Assembly (NCBI GenBank): GCA_946415315.1
Contig: CAMKRZ010000007.1
Location: 1-64,000, forward strand
Origin: an uncultured Lachnoclostridium sp.
Lineage (GTDB): Bacteria; Bacillota; Clostridia; Lachnospirales; Lachnospiraceae
Direction: 5' to 3'
Length of the DNA: 64,000 nucleotides
Every line of letters begins with the position of its first letter. Position 1 is the stretch's first letter. Shown here piece after piece: positions 44,105-52,712 of the stretch. Below the pieces are notes generated by a model that was not told the DNA's origin, ran no database searches, and saw nothing but the letters and a program-made list of their open reading frames with translations. A program made the translations under genes and the position numbers.

Positions 44105-45127
44105 TTATCTTTGTACACGCCCGCATCCGTCACCGCCGGCGAGTGTCTCGACTTCCGCGCGTTTAACATGGTTGAAATCGCCCGGGATCGTGTGTTTTAA
44201 TGCACTTGCCGCAACCGCGAATTCCAGGGCTTCAGATGCGCTCTTTCCGTCCATCAGGCCGCAGATCAGTCCTGCCGCAAACGAATCTCCTCCGCCTACG
44301 CGGTCGACAATGTGAAGCTTATACGTTTTTGAATGGTAGAATGTCTCTCCGTCGAAGATTGCTGCTGACCAAGCGTTGTCCGTCGCGGAAAAACTCTCGC
44401 GGAGCGAACTCACGACATAGCGGAACCCGAAACGATCCTTCATCTGACGGAACATCGATTCATAACCGGCCAGCTCGAGATTTCCCTTGGTCACGTCCGT
44501 ATTGCCGGGAACAAAACCGAGAACCTTCTGCGCATCCTCCTCATTGCCGATGCACACATCCACATACTGCATGAGATCGGTCATGACAGCCTGCGCCTTC
44601 TCACTTGTCCACAATTTCTTGCGATAGTTCAGGTCGCAGGAAACGGTCACGCCATGCTTCTTGGCTGCGATCAGTGCCGCTTTCGTAACAGCGGCAGCAG
44701 AATCACTCAGCGCAGGTGTGATCCCCGTAAAATGGAACCATTTTGCGTCCTGAAAGATCGAATCAAAATCAAAATCCTCGGGCTTAGCCTCCGCGATCGC
44801 GGAGTGAGCACGGTCATAGACGACTTTCGAGGGCCGTACCGATGCGCCGGTTTCAAGATAGTAAATGCCGAGGCGCTCTCCGCCTCGCACAATTTGCGAG
44901 CAGTCAACGCCTTCCCTGCGCAGCGCCATAAGAGCGCTGTCGCCGATCTCATTGTCCGGAAGTTTCGTCACGTACGATACATCATATCCGAACCCGGCAA
45001 GGGAAACGGCAACGTTGGCTTCGCCTCCGCCGTAGCATACATCAAACGAATCCGCCTGAAAAAATCTCTGATATCCCGGTGTTGAAAGCCGAAGCATAAT
45101 CTCACCGAGCGTAACGATCTGCGCCAT
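44105..45127 (-). CDS. kdgK: 2-dehydro-3-deoxygluconokinase (PfkB family)
   Basis: Phosphorylates KDG to KDPG, the step after uronate isomerase, reductase and dehydratase in hexuronate breakdown. 340 residues: IVTLGEIMLRLSTPGYQRFF, VCYGGGEANVAVSLAGFG, TGITPALSDSA, and the anion hole/catalytic Asp in VDRVGGGDSFAAGLI. The N-terminal sequence is typical of KdgK rather than fructokinase. It is divergent from uxaC with a shared 246-bp control region. The KDPG aldolase gene is not in the window. Confidence 0.9.
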   Translation of the reverse strand: MAQIVTLGEIMLRLSTPGYQRFFQADSFDVCYGGGEANVAVSLAGFGYDVSYVTKLPDNEIGDSALMALRREGVDCSQIVRGGERLGIYYLETGASVRPSKVVYDRAHSAIAEAKPEDFDFDSIFQDAKWFHFTGITPALSDSAAAVTKAALIAAKKHGVTVSCDLNYRKKLWTSEKAQAVMTDLMQYVDVCIGNEEDAQKVLGFVPGNTDVTKGNLELAGYESMFRQMKDRFGFRYVVSSLRESFSATDNAWSAAIFDGETFYHSKTYKLHIVDRVGGGDSFAAGLICGLMDGKSASEALEFAVAASALKHTIPGDFNHVKRAEVETLAGGDGCGRVQR

Positions 45128-45191
45128 CGAAAAATGACCTCCAAAGGAATAAATTCAGCAAAAATGCATAGATTATCACAACATCATTCTC

Positions 45192-45220
45192 AATATACCA
45201 TAGTTTGCGCCTCTCTTCAA
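45192..45220 (-). promoter_or_regulatory. Promoter for kdgK
   Basis: Minus strand -35 TTGAAG (45215-45220), 17-bp spacer, extended -10 TGGTATATT (-10 at 45192-45197). Confidence 0.75.
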
Positions 45221-45237
45221 TGCTTTTTCTTACATTT

Positions 45238-45267
45238 TGTATGCATACACTACGGTATGCACCATAC
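45238..45267. promoter_or_regulatory. Operator cluster between kdgK and uxaC
   Basis: Four GTATG/CATAC half-sites in 30 bp make overlapping palindromes: TGTATGCATACA (45238-45249), TGCATAC-N6-GTATGCA (45242-45261) and GTATG-CAC-CATAC (45255-45267). They sit between the two divergent -35 boxes. A regulator binding here could control both genes. The regulator is not encoded nearby. Confidence 0.65.
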
Positions 45268-45313
45268 ATTGTGTTTTCAGCTTCATTTTCCGCGAAAAGA
45301 GAGCCCAAATGCC

Positions 45314-45342
45314 TTGACACGATTTCTGTGATGTGGTATAGT
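45314..45342 (+). promoter_or_regulatory. Promoter for uxaC
   Basis: -35 TTGACA (45314-45319), 17-bp spacer, extended -10 TGGTATAGT (-10 at 45337-45342). The ribosome site AAGGAGG is at 45359-45365. Confidence 0.85.
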
Positions 45343-45373
45343 TCCGTGGAAAAGCTTCAAGGAGGACAACGGC

Positions 45374-46786
45374 ATGGTCTTTATGGATGATAATTTTCTC
45401 TTGAACAATGAGACGGCGCGCGTTTTGTATCATCAGTACGCGTCTGAGATGCCGATCATCGATTACCATTGCCACATCCCTGCCGAGGAGATCGCAAAGG
45501 ATGTCCGATTTGATTCCATCACGGATCTCTGGCTCGGCGCAGACCATTACAAATGGCGCGCCATGCGTTTGAACGGTGTTGATGAAGCACTGATCACCGG
45601 TCAGGCTGATCCGTTTGACCGTTTTGCTGCTTTTGCTGGCACTCTTGAACGCGCGATCGGAAACCCTCTCTACCACTGGAGCCATCTGGAACTGCAGCGG
45701 TATTTCGGGATCAAAGAACCGCTCACAAAGGAAAATGCACGCAGCATATACGATGAGTGCAACCGGATCTTACAGGATAACGGCATGTCAGCCCGCGGTC
45801 TCATACGTCGTTCCAACGTACGGCTTCTCTGTACGACCGACGACCCTGCTGATGACCTTCGCTGGCATCGTCTTCTTGCGATGGACGTCACCTTCCCCGT
45901 GAAGGTTTTACCGGCATTCCGTCCCGATCGTGTCCTCTCCATCGAGAAGAAGGATTTCGCCTCCTACATCCGCGGCGAGCTCGGACGCGCGGCAAATCGA
46001 ACCATCACATTGTACACGGAACTGAAGGACGTTCTGCGCGAGCGGATCGCGTTCTTTGATGAAAATGGTTGCCGCACTGCAGATCAAAGCCTTCCTTATG
46101 TCATGTATGCGCCTTGCACCGAGGAGCGGGCGGAAGTCATTTTCCGAAAAGCGTTGAACAGCGAGCCGGTTGACCTGTACGAACAGTTACAGTTCAAGAC
46201 CGCTCTGCTCTCGTTCCTCGCTGCTGAATACGCCAAGAGAGGCTGGGTTATGCAGCTGCATTACGGCGTGAAGCGCGATAACAACACCAAACTGTTTCTT
46301 CAGTCCGGAGCCAACAACGGCTGTGACTGTATTGACGATTACACTCCGTCCTCAGAACTTGCAGATTTTTTGAATTCACTCTGCAAGGTGGATGCATTGC
46401 CGAAGACGATCCTGTATTCGCTGAATCCGATCGACAATGCGGCAATCGGAACCGTGATCGGTTGCTTTGCGGACAGTTCCTGCGCAGGCAAAGTGCAGCA
46501 GGGCTCTGCATGGTGGTTCAATGACAACAAGAAAGGCATGGAGGAGCAACTTACATCACTTGCAAACCTCGGTGTGCTTGGCAATTTTGTCGGAATGCTC
46601 ACCGATTCGCGCAGTTTTCTCTCCTACACACGCCACGAATATTTCCGCCGTATTCTCTGCAACCTGATCGGCACCTGGGTTACGAACGGCGAGTATCCCT
46701 GTGATCTCACGGCCCTCGGCGGTCTCGTGAGTGACATTTCATTTCACAATTGCAATCGTTACTTTGATTTCGGCCTTACGGTGTAA
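45374..46786 (+). CDS. uxaC: Uronate (glucuronate) isomerase
   Basis: Converts D-glucuronate to D-fructuronate and D-galacturonate to D-tagaturonate, the entry step of hexuronate use. The 470-residue protein has the amidohydrolase-like opening MPIIDYHCHIPAEEIAKD, the hallmark WLGADHYKWRAMRLNGV, and later GWVMQLHYGVKRDNNTK and the NDNKKGMEEQL segment. The ATG follows AAGGAGG at eight bases. It is divergent from kdgK. A terminator overlaps its last codons and stop. Confidence 0.96.
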   Translation: MVFMDDNFLLNNETARVLYHQYASEMPIIDYHCHIPAEEIAKDVRFDSITDLWLGADHYKWRAMRLNGVDEALITGQADPFDRFAAFAGTLERAIGNPLYHWSHLELQRYFGIKEPLTKENARSIYDECNRILQDNGMSARGLIRRSNVRLLCTTDDPADDLRWHRLLAMDVTFPVKVLPAFRPDRVLSIEKKDFASYIRGELGRAANRTITLYTELKDVLRERIAFFDENGCRTADQSLPYVMYAPCTEERAEVIFRKALNSEPVDLYEQLQFKTALLSFLAAEYAKRGWVMQLHYGVKRDNNTKLFLQSGANNGCDCIDDYTPSSELADFLNSLCKVDALPKTILYSLNPIDNAAIGTVIGCFADSSCAGKVQQGSAWWFNDNKKGMEEQLTSLANLGVLGNFVGMLTDSRSFLSYTRHEYFRRILCNLIGTWVTNGEYPCDLTALGGLVSDISFHNCNRYFDFGLTV

Positions 46787-46801
46787 TTCCGTAAGGCTTT
46801 T
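46773..46801 (+). terminator. Terminator overlapping the uxaC stop codon
   Basis: GCCTTACGG (46773-46781, coding) pairs perfectly with CCGTAAGGC (46789-46797) and is followed by TTTT. The TAA stop of uxaC is in the loop. Confidence 0.85.
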
Positions 46802-46805
46802 CTAT

Positions 46806-46899
46806 GACACCGTTTTCCGTTTTCTCTATACCGTAACGGTGTCACAACTACGCGCATATGCGCATGCATGCAAATGACGGTCATTTTGAAAATGAGCTC
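46806..46899 (+). promoter_or_regulatory. Palindrome-dense leader of pyrB
   Basis: GACACCGTT/AACGGTGTC (46806-46814 with 46835-46843), GCGCATATGCGC (46852-46863), GCATGCATGC (46862-46871), AAATGAC-G-GTCATTT (46872-46886) and CATTTTGAAAATG (46882-46894) follow one another. No PyrR-type anti-antiterminator consensus and no clear -35/-10 pair were found. Confidence 0.5.
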
Positions 46900-46953
46900 A
46901 TCGAAACATGCAATCTCACGCTTTGGTCATCAATACGACCGGAAAGGACTGCC

Positions 46954-47886
46954 ATGAAACATCTCATCAGCCCGATGGACCTGACGCAGGAGGAACTCAA
47001 CGAACTTCTGACGCTTGCACAGGACATCATGAAGGACCCGGAGCGATACCGTAAGGTATGTGACGGTAAGAAGCTCGCTACGTGCTTCTACGAGCCCAGC
47101 ACAAGAACACGTCTGAGCTTCGAAGCGGCCATGCTCAACCTCGGTGGCTCCGTACTCGGTTTCCAGACAGCGGATTCCAGTTCCGCCGCTAAGGGAGAAA
47201 GCGTCTCGGATACGATCCAGATCATCTCCTACTACGCGGACATCTGCGCGATGCGTCATCCGAAGGAAGGTGCACCTTACGTGGCTTCCAAGCATTCCCG
47301 CATCCCGGTGATCAATGCAGGCGACGGCGGACACAATCATCCGACACAGACGCTCACCGACCTTCTTACCATTCTGGAACTCAAAGGAAGGTTGGATAAT
47401 ATGACGATCGGACTGTGCGGCGACCTGAAGTTCGGACGAACCGTACACTCCCTGATCAACGCGATGGTTCGGTATCCGGGAATCAAGTTCATCCTCATCA
47501 GCCCCGAGGAACTGTGCATCCCCGCGTACCTGAAGGAGGAAGTGCTGGATGCAAACGGTATCTCATACACTGAGGTGCGTTCTCTCGACGAAGTCATGCC
47601 GGAACTTGACATCCTCTACATGACACGTGTTCAGCGCGAGCGTTTCTTCAATGAGGAAGATTACATCCGCCTGAAAAACTCTTTCATCCTTACTCCCGAG
47701 AAAATGAAACTCGCGAAGGAGGATATGTTTGTTCTGCATCCGCTTCCGCGTGTGAATGAGATCTCTGTGGAAGTCGATAACGATCCGCGCGCTGCCTACT
47801 TCCGACAGGCCGGCTTCGGCGTCTTCGCGCGCATGGCACTCATCATCTTGATGCTCGGTCTTAAGGACCGCATCCCGCAAGCGTAA
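46954..47886 (+). CDS. pyrB: Aspartate carbamoyltransferase catalytic chain PyrB
   Basis: Joins carbamoyl phosphate and aspartate at the start of pyrimidine synthesis, 310 residues. Carbamoyl-phosphate loop [16 protein letters not shown], 80s-loop segment [26 protein letters not shown] and the 240s-loop [14 protein letters not shown] are all intact. The start at 46954 has AAAGGA at seven bases; the frame is open 32 codons upstream, through the palindromic leader, without similarity. Followed after 13 bp by pyrI. Confidence 0.97.
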   Translation: MKHLISPMDLTQEELNELLTLAQDIMKDPERYRKVCDGKKLATCFYEPSTRTRLSFEAAMLNLGGSVLGFQTADSSSAAKGESVSDTIQIISYYADICAMRHPKEGAPYVASKHSRIPVINAGDGGHNHPTQTLTDLLTILELKGRLDNMTIGLCGDLKFGRTVHSLINAMVRYPGIKFILISPEELCIPAYLKEEVLDANGISYTEVRSLDEVMPELDILYMTRVQRERFFNEEDYIRLKNSFILTPEKMKLAKEDMFVLHPLPRVNEISVEVDNDPRAAYFRQAGFGVFARMALIILMLGLKDRIPQA

Positions 47887-47899
47887 AGGAGGGATTGAC

Positions 47900-48331
47900 A
47901 TGTTAAATATTGGAGGACTTCATCAGGGCGTCGTGATCGACCATATCAAAGCCGGACAGGGAATGCAGATCTACGAGTATCTGGAACTCGGAAAACTGGA
48001 CTGCTGTGTCGCCATCATCAAGAATGCTTCTTCCAACAAAATGGGACGCAAGGATATCATCAAGATTGAGGGACCCATGATGCCGGATCTTGACGCGCTT
48101 GCCGTACTCGACCCCGACATCACGCTCAATATCATCGAAAATGACGTGATCGTCGAGAAGCGTCGCGTGCGCCTTCCGGAGGAAGTTACGAACATTTTAC
48201 GATGCAAAAATCCGCGCTGCATCACCTCGATCGAGCAGGAACTGCCCCATCGTTTCCGCCTGACGAACAAGGAGAAGCGCATTTACCGGTGCGTGTACTG
48301 CGAACAGAAATACAAGGAAACCAATGTCTGA
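47900..48331 (+). CDS. pyrI: Aspartate carbamoyltransferase regulatory chain PyrI
   Basis: Zinc-containing regulatory subunit that gives ATCase nucleotide feedback, 143 residues. The allosteric domain comes first (GVVIDHIKAGQGMQIYEYLE), and the zinc domain carries CKNPRCITSIEQ and CVYCEQKYKE, four cysteines. The ATG follows AAGGAGGGATTGAC. A separate PyrI with PyrB is usual in Clostridia but not Bacilli. Confidence 0.97.
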   Translation: MLNIGGLHQGVVIDHIKAGQGMQIYEYLELGKLDCCVAIIKNASSNKMGRKDIIKIEGPMMPDLDALAVLDPDITLNIIENDVIVEKRRVRLPEEVTNILRCKNPRCITSIEQELPHRFRLTNKEKRIYRCVYCEQKYKETNV

Positions 48332-48370
48332 TCATTTTCCAATGTAAAAACGATATCAGATCAATGAATA

Positions 48371-48402
48371 GAAAGCGGCCTGCCGATAAGCAGACCGCTT
48401 TC
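48371..48402 (+). terminator. Terminator after pyrI, possibly bidirectional
   Basis: GAAAGCGGCCTGC (48371-48383) pairs with GCAGACCGCTTTC (48390-48402) with one mismatch, followed by a pyrimidine-rich tail. It lies between the convergent pyrI and rhomboid genes, and both may use it. Confidence 0.75.
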
Positions 48403-48430
48403 TCATTCTCTCTTCTCAATTGTTGACATG

Positions 48431-49276
48431 CTAATCCCAGGTCGGTTGCGATTGCTTACGATACTCGATCAACATGTATATAAGCATTACAACGATACCG
48501 GTGATCAGGCCTCCGATATGAGCCTTGTTGTCCACTCCGGCTGTCGTTTCAAACATACCGCTCACCGCGCTGTACAAAAGATACGCGACAGCAAGCTCCA
48601 GGATCGGCGCCCAACCGTTTTCGGAAAAACCATCCAAAGGACTTGAAAGAAGCAGCTTATACAGGATGATCGCGGCGATCAGAGACGCGATCGCACCGGA
48701 AGCGCCTACGGAAGGAACATCATAGATTTTATCCTCTCCGGCATAATATATGATGCCGCCGATCATGACATATCGACTCATCAGCGTCGGAAAATAATGC
48801 CCGATGATCACAGAACTCAGCGAAGCGCCGAGTCCGCCCACTCCGTACAGGATCAGCCAGCGTTTCCTCGAAAGGCGTTTTTCCAGCATGATACCGCACA
48901 AAAGCAGGAAGAGCATATTGCCGACGAGATGTCCGATACCGGCATGCAGATACTGTCCGGTGATCAACCGATAAACCTGTCCGTCCTCGAAAACAGACGG
49001 CCATGACATACTTCCTCCGTTAAGCATTCCTTCCGAACCGGTCAGGAGCTCTAAAATGAAAACCAGAACGTTGATGCCGCACACGGTAAGTGTCAGATAG
49101 CATTCCTTCCAGTAAGTCGCCCTTCCGTTCCAGAAGCTTGCGTTCTCAAACTGAGACAGCAGCGCTGCATTTTGCGGAGTTCTGGGGATTTCTGCGCTCT
49201 TGATCTCCACAACTTCAAGGTCCTTCAGATCGTCAAACGCATCATCCTTCGTATCGTTGTCACCGTAGTTCCACAT
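48431..49276 (-). CDS. Rhomboid family intramembrane serine protease
   Basis: A 281-residue membrane protease. The N-terminal soluble part of about 60 residues is followed by six or seven helices. LHAGIGHLVGNMLFL carries the HxxxxHxxxN motif, the catalytic serine is in VGASGAIASLIAA, and the catalytic histidine is in NKAHIGGLITGIV. Substrate unknown. It is the third gene of a unit with nfeD and the SPFH gene, a combination that suggests membrane-protein quality control; this grouping is inference. The ATG follows GGGAGACGATT. Confidence 0.92.
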   Translation of the reverse strand: MWNYGDNDTKDDAFDDLKDLEVVEIKSAEIPRTPQNAALLSQFENASFWNGRATYWKECYLTLTVCGINVLVFILELLTGSEGMLNGGSMSWPSVFEDGQVYRLITGQYLHAGIGHLVGNMLFLLLCGIMLEKRLSRKRWLILYGVGGLGASLSSVIIGHYFPTLMSRYVMIGGIIYYAGEDKIYDVPSVGASGAIASLIAAIILYKLLLSSPLDGFSENGWAPILELAVAYLLYSAVSGMFETTAGVDNKAHIGGLITGIVVMLIYMLIEYRKQSQPTWD

Positions 49277-49310
49277 AATCGTCTCCCTGTATTACACGCT
49301 TTTTGTAAGT

Positions 49311-50300
49311 TTACGCCTCGGTATCAGCGCTCACATCATTCTTCTTTGCAGCCTCGACAACGCCGCTTGCAAGGCCGGCAAGGCCCTGAATCTCGGAAGG
49401 AATGATGATCTTCGTGGATTTGCCGTCAGCAGCCTTCGCAAACGCTTCCAGGCTCTTCAGACGAAGAACGGGATCCGTCGGTGACGCCTCGTTCAGATAG
49501 CGAATACCGTCCGCATTAGCCTTCTGAACGCGCATGATCGCTTCCGCCTGACCTTCTGCTTCGCGGATGGTTGCTTCCTTTTTCGCTTCTGCGCGAAGGA
49601 TTGCTGCAGCCTTCTCTGCTTCCGCTTCGAGAATCGCGGATGCTTTCTTACCTTCTGCTACGAGGATCGTGGACTTCTTCTCACCTTCTGCAATGAGGAT
49701 CGACTCACGGCGCTCACGCTCAGCTTTCATCTGCTTCTCCATCGCATCGCGGATCGCAGCCGGCGGCATAATGTTCTTCAGCTCAACACGGTTGACCTTG
49801 ATACCCCAGGGATCGGTAGCCTCGTCGAGGGAGACACGCATTTTCCCGTTGATGATCTCACGCGAAGTGAGCGTCTCGTCGAGTTCGAGATCACCGATGA
49901 TGTTACGAAGCGTTGTTGCGGTCAGATTCTCGATTGCCATCAGCGGATTCTGTACACCGTACGCATATAACTTCGGATCCGTGATCTGGAAATACACGAC
50001 CGTATCAATCTGCATGGTAACGTTATCTTTCGTAATAACGGGCTGCGGAGGAAAATCCACAACCTGCTCCTTCAGAAGAACATCGAGAGCAACACGGTCG
50101 ATAAACGGCCATTTGATGTGAATACCGACACCCCATGTCTCCTCATAACCGCCGAAGCGTTCCAGGATATACGCATGTGCCTGCGGTACGACCCGAAGGC
50201 ATGTTACAAACAAAGCTACGAGCACGATCAGAACAAGCGCAACCCAAAATCCGGTGCTGTTGGCAATACTGCTTCCGTCAGATTCCAAAAAACTTAACAT
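49311..50300 (-). CDS. SPFH/Band 7 membrane scaffold (stomatin/QmcA-like)
   Basis: A 329-residue protein with one N-terminal helix (WVALVLIVLVALFVTCL), a Band 7 domain (VPQAHAYILERFGGYEETWG, VVDFPPQPVITKDNVTMQID, NRVELKNIMPPAAIRDAMEKQ) and a long coiled-coil rich in Glu/Ala/Lys (EAEKAAAILRAEAKKEATI). Such proteins form rings or lipid-domain scaffolds and pair with NfeD. The gene follows nfeD with two bases between. Confidence 0.93.
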   Translation of the reverse strand: MLSFLESDGSSIANSTGFWVALVLIVLVALFVTCLRVVPQAHAYILERFGGYEETWGVGIHIKWPFIDRVALDVLLKEQVVDFPPQPVITKDNVTMQIDTVVYFQITDPKLYAYGVQNPLMAIENLTATTLRNIIGDLELDETLTSREIINGKMRVSLDEATDPWGIKVNRVELKNIMPPAAIRDAMEKQMKAERERRESILIAEGEKKSTILVAEGKKASAILEAEAEKAAAILRAEAKKEATIREAEGQAEAIMRVQKANADGIRYLNEASPTDPVLRLKSLEAFAKAADGKSTKIIIPSEIQGLAGLASGVVEAAKKNDVSADTEA

Positions 50301-50302
50301 AC

Positions 50303-50740
50303 TTACCCCTCCTTAGCAATAATCAGTTTTACACCTTCCACTCTAACGACAGTTGCTGTTTCACCCTCGTTGAATGTTATTCCATCCTCGCTGCTCCGCG
50401 CTGTCCAGTCCAGCCCGTCCAGCAATACACGACCGGTGTCCGAAATATTGTCAACTGCTTCAATAACACGGACAGTTTTCCCTGCTGCAGTGTCAACATT
50501 TGTCTTCGCACGTTTGCGGTTAAACCTTCGCACGACGGAAGGACGCAGAAACAGCAAAAGCACCAGCGAGATAACGCCGAACGCAATACACTGAATAACT
50601 AAACTGTCGGTAAAACAGCTTGTGATCAAAGCCGCCAGCGCGCCACCTGCAAACCATATTGTAGTCAGTGCAAGTGTGCACAGTTCAACGCTGATCAGTA
50701 TAACAAGCACAGCCAGCCAATACCACGTATACATATGCAA
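50303..50740 (-). CDS. NfeD-family membrane protein
   Basis: A 145-residue protein with three N-terminal hydrophobic segments (YWLAVLVILISVELCTLALT onward) and a C-terminal OB-fold domain (TVRVIEAVDNISDTGRVLLDG, WTARSSEDG, VVRVEGVKLIIA). The short NfeD1b form, without the serine-protease domain, normally encoded beside an SPFH protein as here. First gene of its unit, with a promoter framed by an inverted repeat. Confidence 0.92.
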   Translation of the reverse strand: MHMYTWYWLAVLVILISVELCTLALTTIWFAGGALAALITSCFTDSLVIQCIAFGVISLVLLLFLRPSVVRRFNRKRAKTNVDTAAGKTVRVIEAVDNISDTGRVLLDGLDWTARSSEDGITFNEGETATVVRVEGVKLIIAKEG

Positions 50741-50763
50741 CCCCCTTTCGTATTGGTAAACCT

Positions 50764-50809
50764 TATTTACTTGATTTTACATCGTGACAAATGAAAAGTC
50801 AAGTAAATA
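50764..50809 (-). promoter_or_regulatory. Promoter for nfeD unit framed by an 11-bp inverted repeat
   Basis: Minus strand -35 TTGACT (50797-50802), 17-bp spacer, -10 TAAAAT (50774-50779). A perfect inverted repeat, TATTTACTTGA (50764-50774) and TCAAGTAAATA (50799-50809), overlaps the -35 with one arm and ends at the -10 with the other. This is a strong operator geometry. Confidence 0.75.
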
Positions 50810-50835
50810 TTCCTACTTTTTTCACTTGTCCGGAA

Positions 50836-50896
50836 AAAGAAAGTCAAAGAAAGAACAGCCGGCTCGGGATTTCCGATTGTCCGAAACCGACTGTTC
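50836..50896 (-). terminator. Terminator after the ABC exporter operon
   Basis: GAACAGTCGG pairs with CCGGCTGTTC (50887-50896 with 50853-50862, one wobble) around a 24-nt loop, then TTTCTTTGACTTTC on the minus strand. Confidence 0.75.
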
Positions 50897-50910
50897 ATAA
50901 TTGTTCTTAA

Positions 50911-51999
50911 TTATTTACGGTCTTTTCTGCGGAGTTTTCCCTCTTTCACGGTTTCTCCCTTATCAGAATTCTCCGATTCTTCCTCGCCGTTCACAATGAC
51001 AATCTTACCGTCCTCCACGGTCATGCGGATCCGGTTGCCCTTCACGCCGATCGCATCCAGCATCTCACGCGGGATCTGCACACGGCCTGCACGGTCGAGG
51101 ATCGCGAACTCGTCGTGCGTCTCCTCCTCGGAAAATCCTTTGAGAAGCGATGCGTCCGCATACTCCTGCTTGATAATTCGCTCACTGCTCGTCTTACCGT
51201 CGCGCATCATGACAACACGCTTGACCTTTTTGGCAAGGTTAATGTCGTGCGTAACGATCACGATCGTGATGCCGAGTTCCGTATTGAGCTTGCGGAATAC
51301 ATCAAGCAGCGCGTCCGACGTCCTCTGGTCTACGGAACCGGTCGGCTCGTCAGCCAGCAACAGTTTCGGCCGGTTCGCAAGCGCGATCGCAATTGCGATA
51401 CGCTGCTGCTCACCACCGGACATCTGGTTCAGTTTGCTGTCCTTCTTGTGCGCCATACCGACGAGATTGAGAAGGTCCATGGCCCGCTTCTCTACATTTT
51501 TATTGTCACCGAAGCGGATCGGGAGCTCCACGTTCTGCAGTGCCGTAAGGTACGGGAAGAGGTTTCGCGCGTTGTTCTGCCACACAAAACCGACGGTATT
51601 CTTTTTATAATCGACCAGCTGACTCTCGGTCATCTTGAAGAGGTCCTTACCATCGACATACAGTTTGCCTGCGCTCGGACGGTCAAGGCCGCCGATCATA
51701 TTGAGGAACGTGGATTTACCGCTACCCGAGCTACCGATGATGGCGACAAACTCGCCCTTCTCAACCTTGAGCTCAAGGCCCTGCAGTGCGAGCACCTCGG
51801 TCTCTTTTGTCTTGTAGATCTTGACAAGGTTCTCGCAGAGGATCATGACATTGTCGCCGAGCTGATCCTCCAGCTCACCCTGTGTGCTCTTCGCGTAAGC
51901 CTGCATAAAGGAATCGCGAAGTTCCTGCGAGATCACGGACTCCCGGATATCAGAGGCGTCCAGGGAGGCTTTATCTACGGTTTTGTTTTCTTCACTCAT
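50911..51999 (-). CDS. ABC transporter ATPase with C-terminal AbrB/SpoVT-like domain
   Basis: A 362-residue MacB/LolD-class ATPase: Walker A IIGSSGSGKST (87-97), signature MSGGEQQR (193-200), Walker B LLLADEP (213-219), H-loop His251. An extra N-terminal region of about 50 residues precedes the ATPase. After it, residues 297-336 (EFAILDRAGRVQIPREMLDA, then IGVKGNRIRMTVEDGKIVI) match the swapped-hairpin AbrB/MazE fold, and a charged tail follows. In transcription factors this fold binds DNA; here it may instead mediate dimerisation. It overlaps the next ATPase gene by four bases. It closes the five-gene exporter operon. Confidence 0.88.
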   Translation of the reverse strand: MSEENKTVDKASLDASDIRESVISQELRDSFMQAYAKSTQGELEDQLGDNVMILCENLVKIYKTKETEVLALQGLELKVEKGEFVAIIGSSGSGKSTFLNMIGGLDRPSAGKLYVDGKDLFKMTESQLVDYKKNTVGFVWQNNARNLFPYLTALQNVELPIRFGDNKNVEKRAMDLLNLVGMAHKKDSKLNQMSGGEQQRIAIAIALANRPKLLLADEPTGSVDQRTSDALLDVFRKLNTELGITIVIVTHDINLAKKVKRVVMMRDGKTSSERIIKQEYADASLLKGFSEEETHDEFAILDRAGRVQIPREMLDAIGVKGNRIRMTVEDGKIVIVNGEEESENSDKGETVKEGKLRRKDRK

Positions 52000-52700
52000 C
52001 GCAGCTGCTCTCCTTTGCCGTGATATTCGGTGTTGATGATCTCACCGTCCTGGATCTCGTATACAACGTCACCGTAGCCCATCAGTTTCGGGTCGTGCGT
52101 CGTCATGACGAACGTGATGCCTTCCTTCTCGATCAATTCCTTGAAGATCGCGATAACCTGAAGGCTCGTCGCGGAATCAAGCTCGCCCGTCGGTTCATCC
52201 GCGAAAATGATCTTCGGCTTATGCGCGATCGCTCTCGCGATGGCGACACGCTGCTGCTCACCGCCGGAAAGCTCCTGCGGCATATGGGTCGCACGCTTGG
52301 AAAGTCCAACCAGCTTCAGGCACTCCATCACGCGGTCACGGTAATTTCCTTTATAATTTGCCAGACGAAGCGCATATTCGATGTTCTCATACGCATTCAT
52401 CACCGGAATGAGCGCAACGGACTGGAAAATATAACCAATCTCGTGGCGGCGGATCACCTCACGCTCCTTGTCGCCCGCCTTGGAAATGTCCTTCCCGTCA
52501 AAGATGACTGTTCCCGAAGTCGGCGCATCAAGCGCACCGATGATATTAAGAAGCGTCGTCTTGCCGGAACCGGAACGACCTTTCAGAATGGTGAGCGTAT
52601 TTTCCGGAACAACTACACTGATCCCCTTGAGCGCGAGGAAATTACCTCCCGCCACAGGAAAGCTGCGCGTGACCTGTTCGGTTTTTAAAATTTCTTTCAT
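51996..52700 (-). CDS. ABC transporter ATPase, MacB/LolD type
   Basis: A plain 234-residue ATPase: Walker [37 protein letters not shown] signature, [14 protein letters not shown] Walker B/D-loop and [11 protein letters not shown]-loop. Together with the AbrB-tailed ATPase it can provide a heterodimeric motor for the single FtsX-type permease. The ATG follows AGGAGGCTGCC, 12 bp after the permease gene. Confidence 0.93.
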   Translation of the reverse strand: MKEILKTEQVTRSFPVAGGNFLALKGISVVVPENTLTILKGRSGSGKTTLLNIIGALDAPTSGTVIFDGKDISKAGDKEREVIRRHEIGYIFQSVALIPVMNAYENIEYALRLANYKGNYRDRVMECLKLVGLSKRATHMPQELSGGEQQRVAIARAIAHKPKIIFADEPTGELDSATSLQVIAIFKELIEKEGITFVMTTHDPKLMGYGDVVYEIQDGEIINTEYHGKGEQLR

Positions 52701-52712
52701 GGCAGCCTCCTA

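Noticed and set aside
46882-46894. CATTTTGAAAATG as a CodY box before pyrB
   Set aside because: The CodY consensus has AATTTTC and GAAAATT with one base between; here the centre is shorter, so the match is weak.
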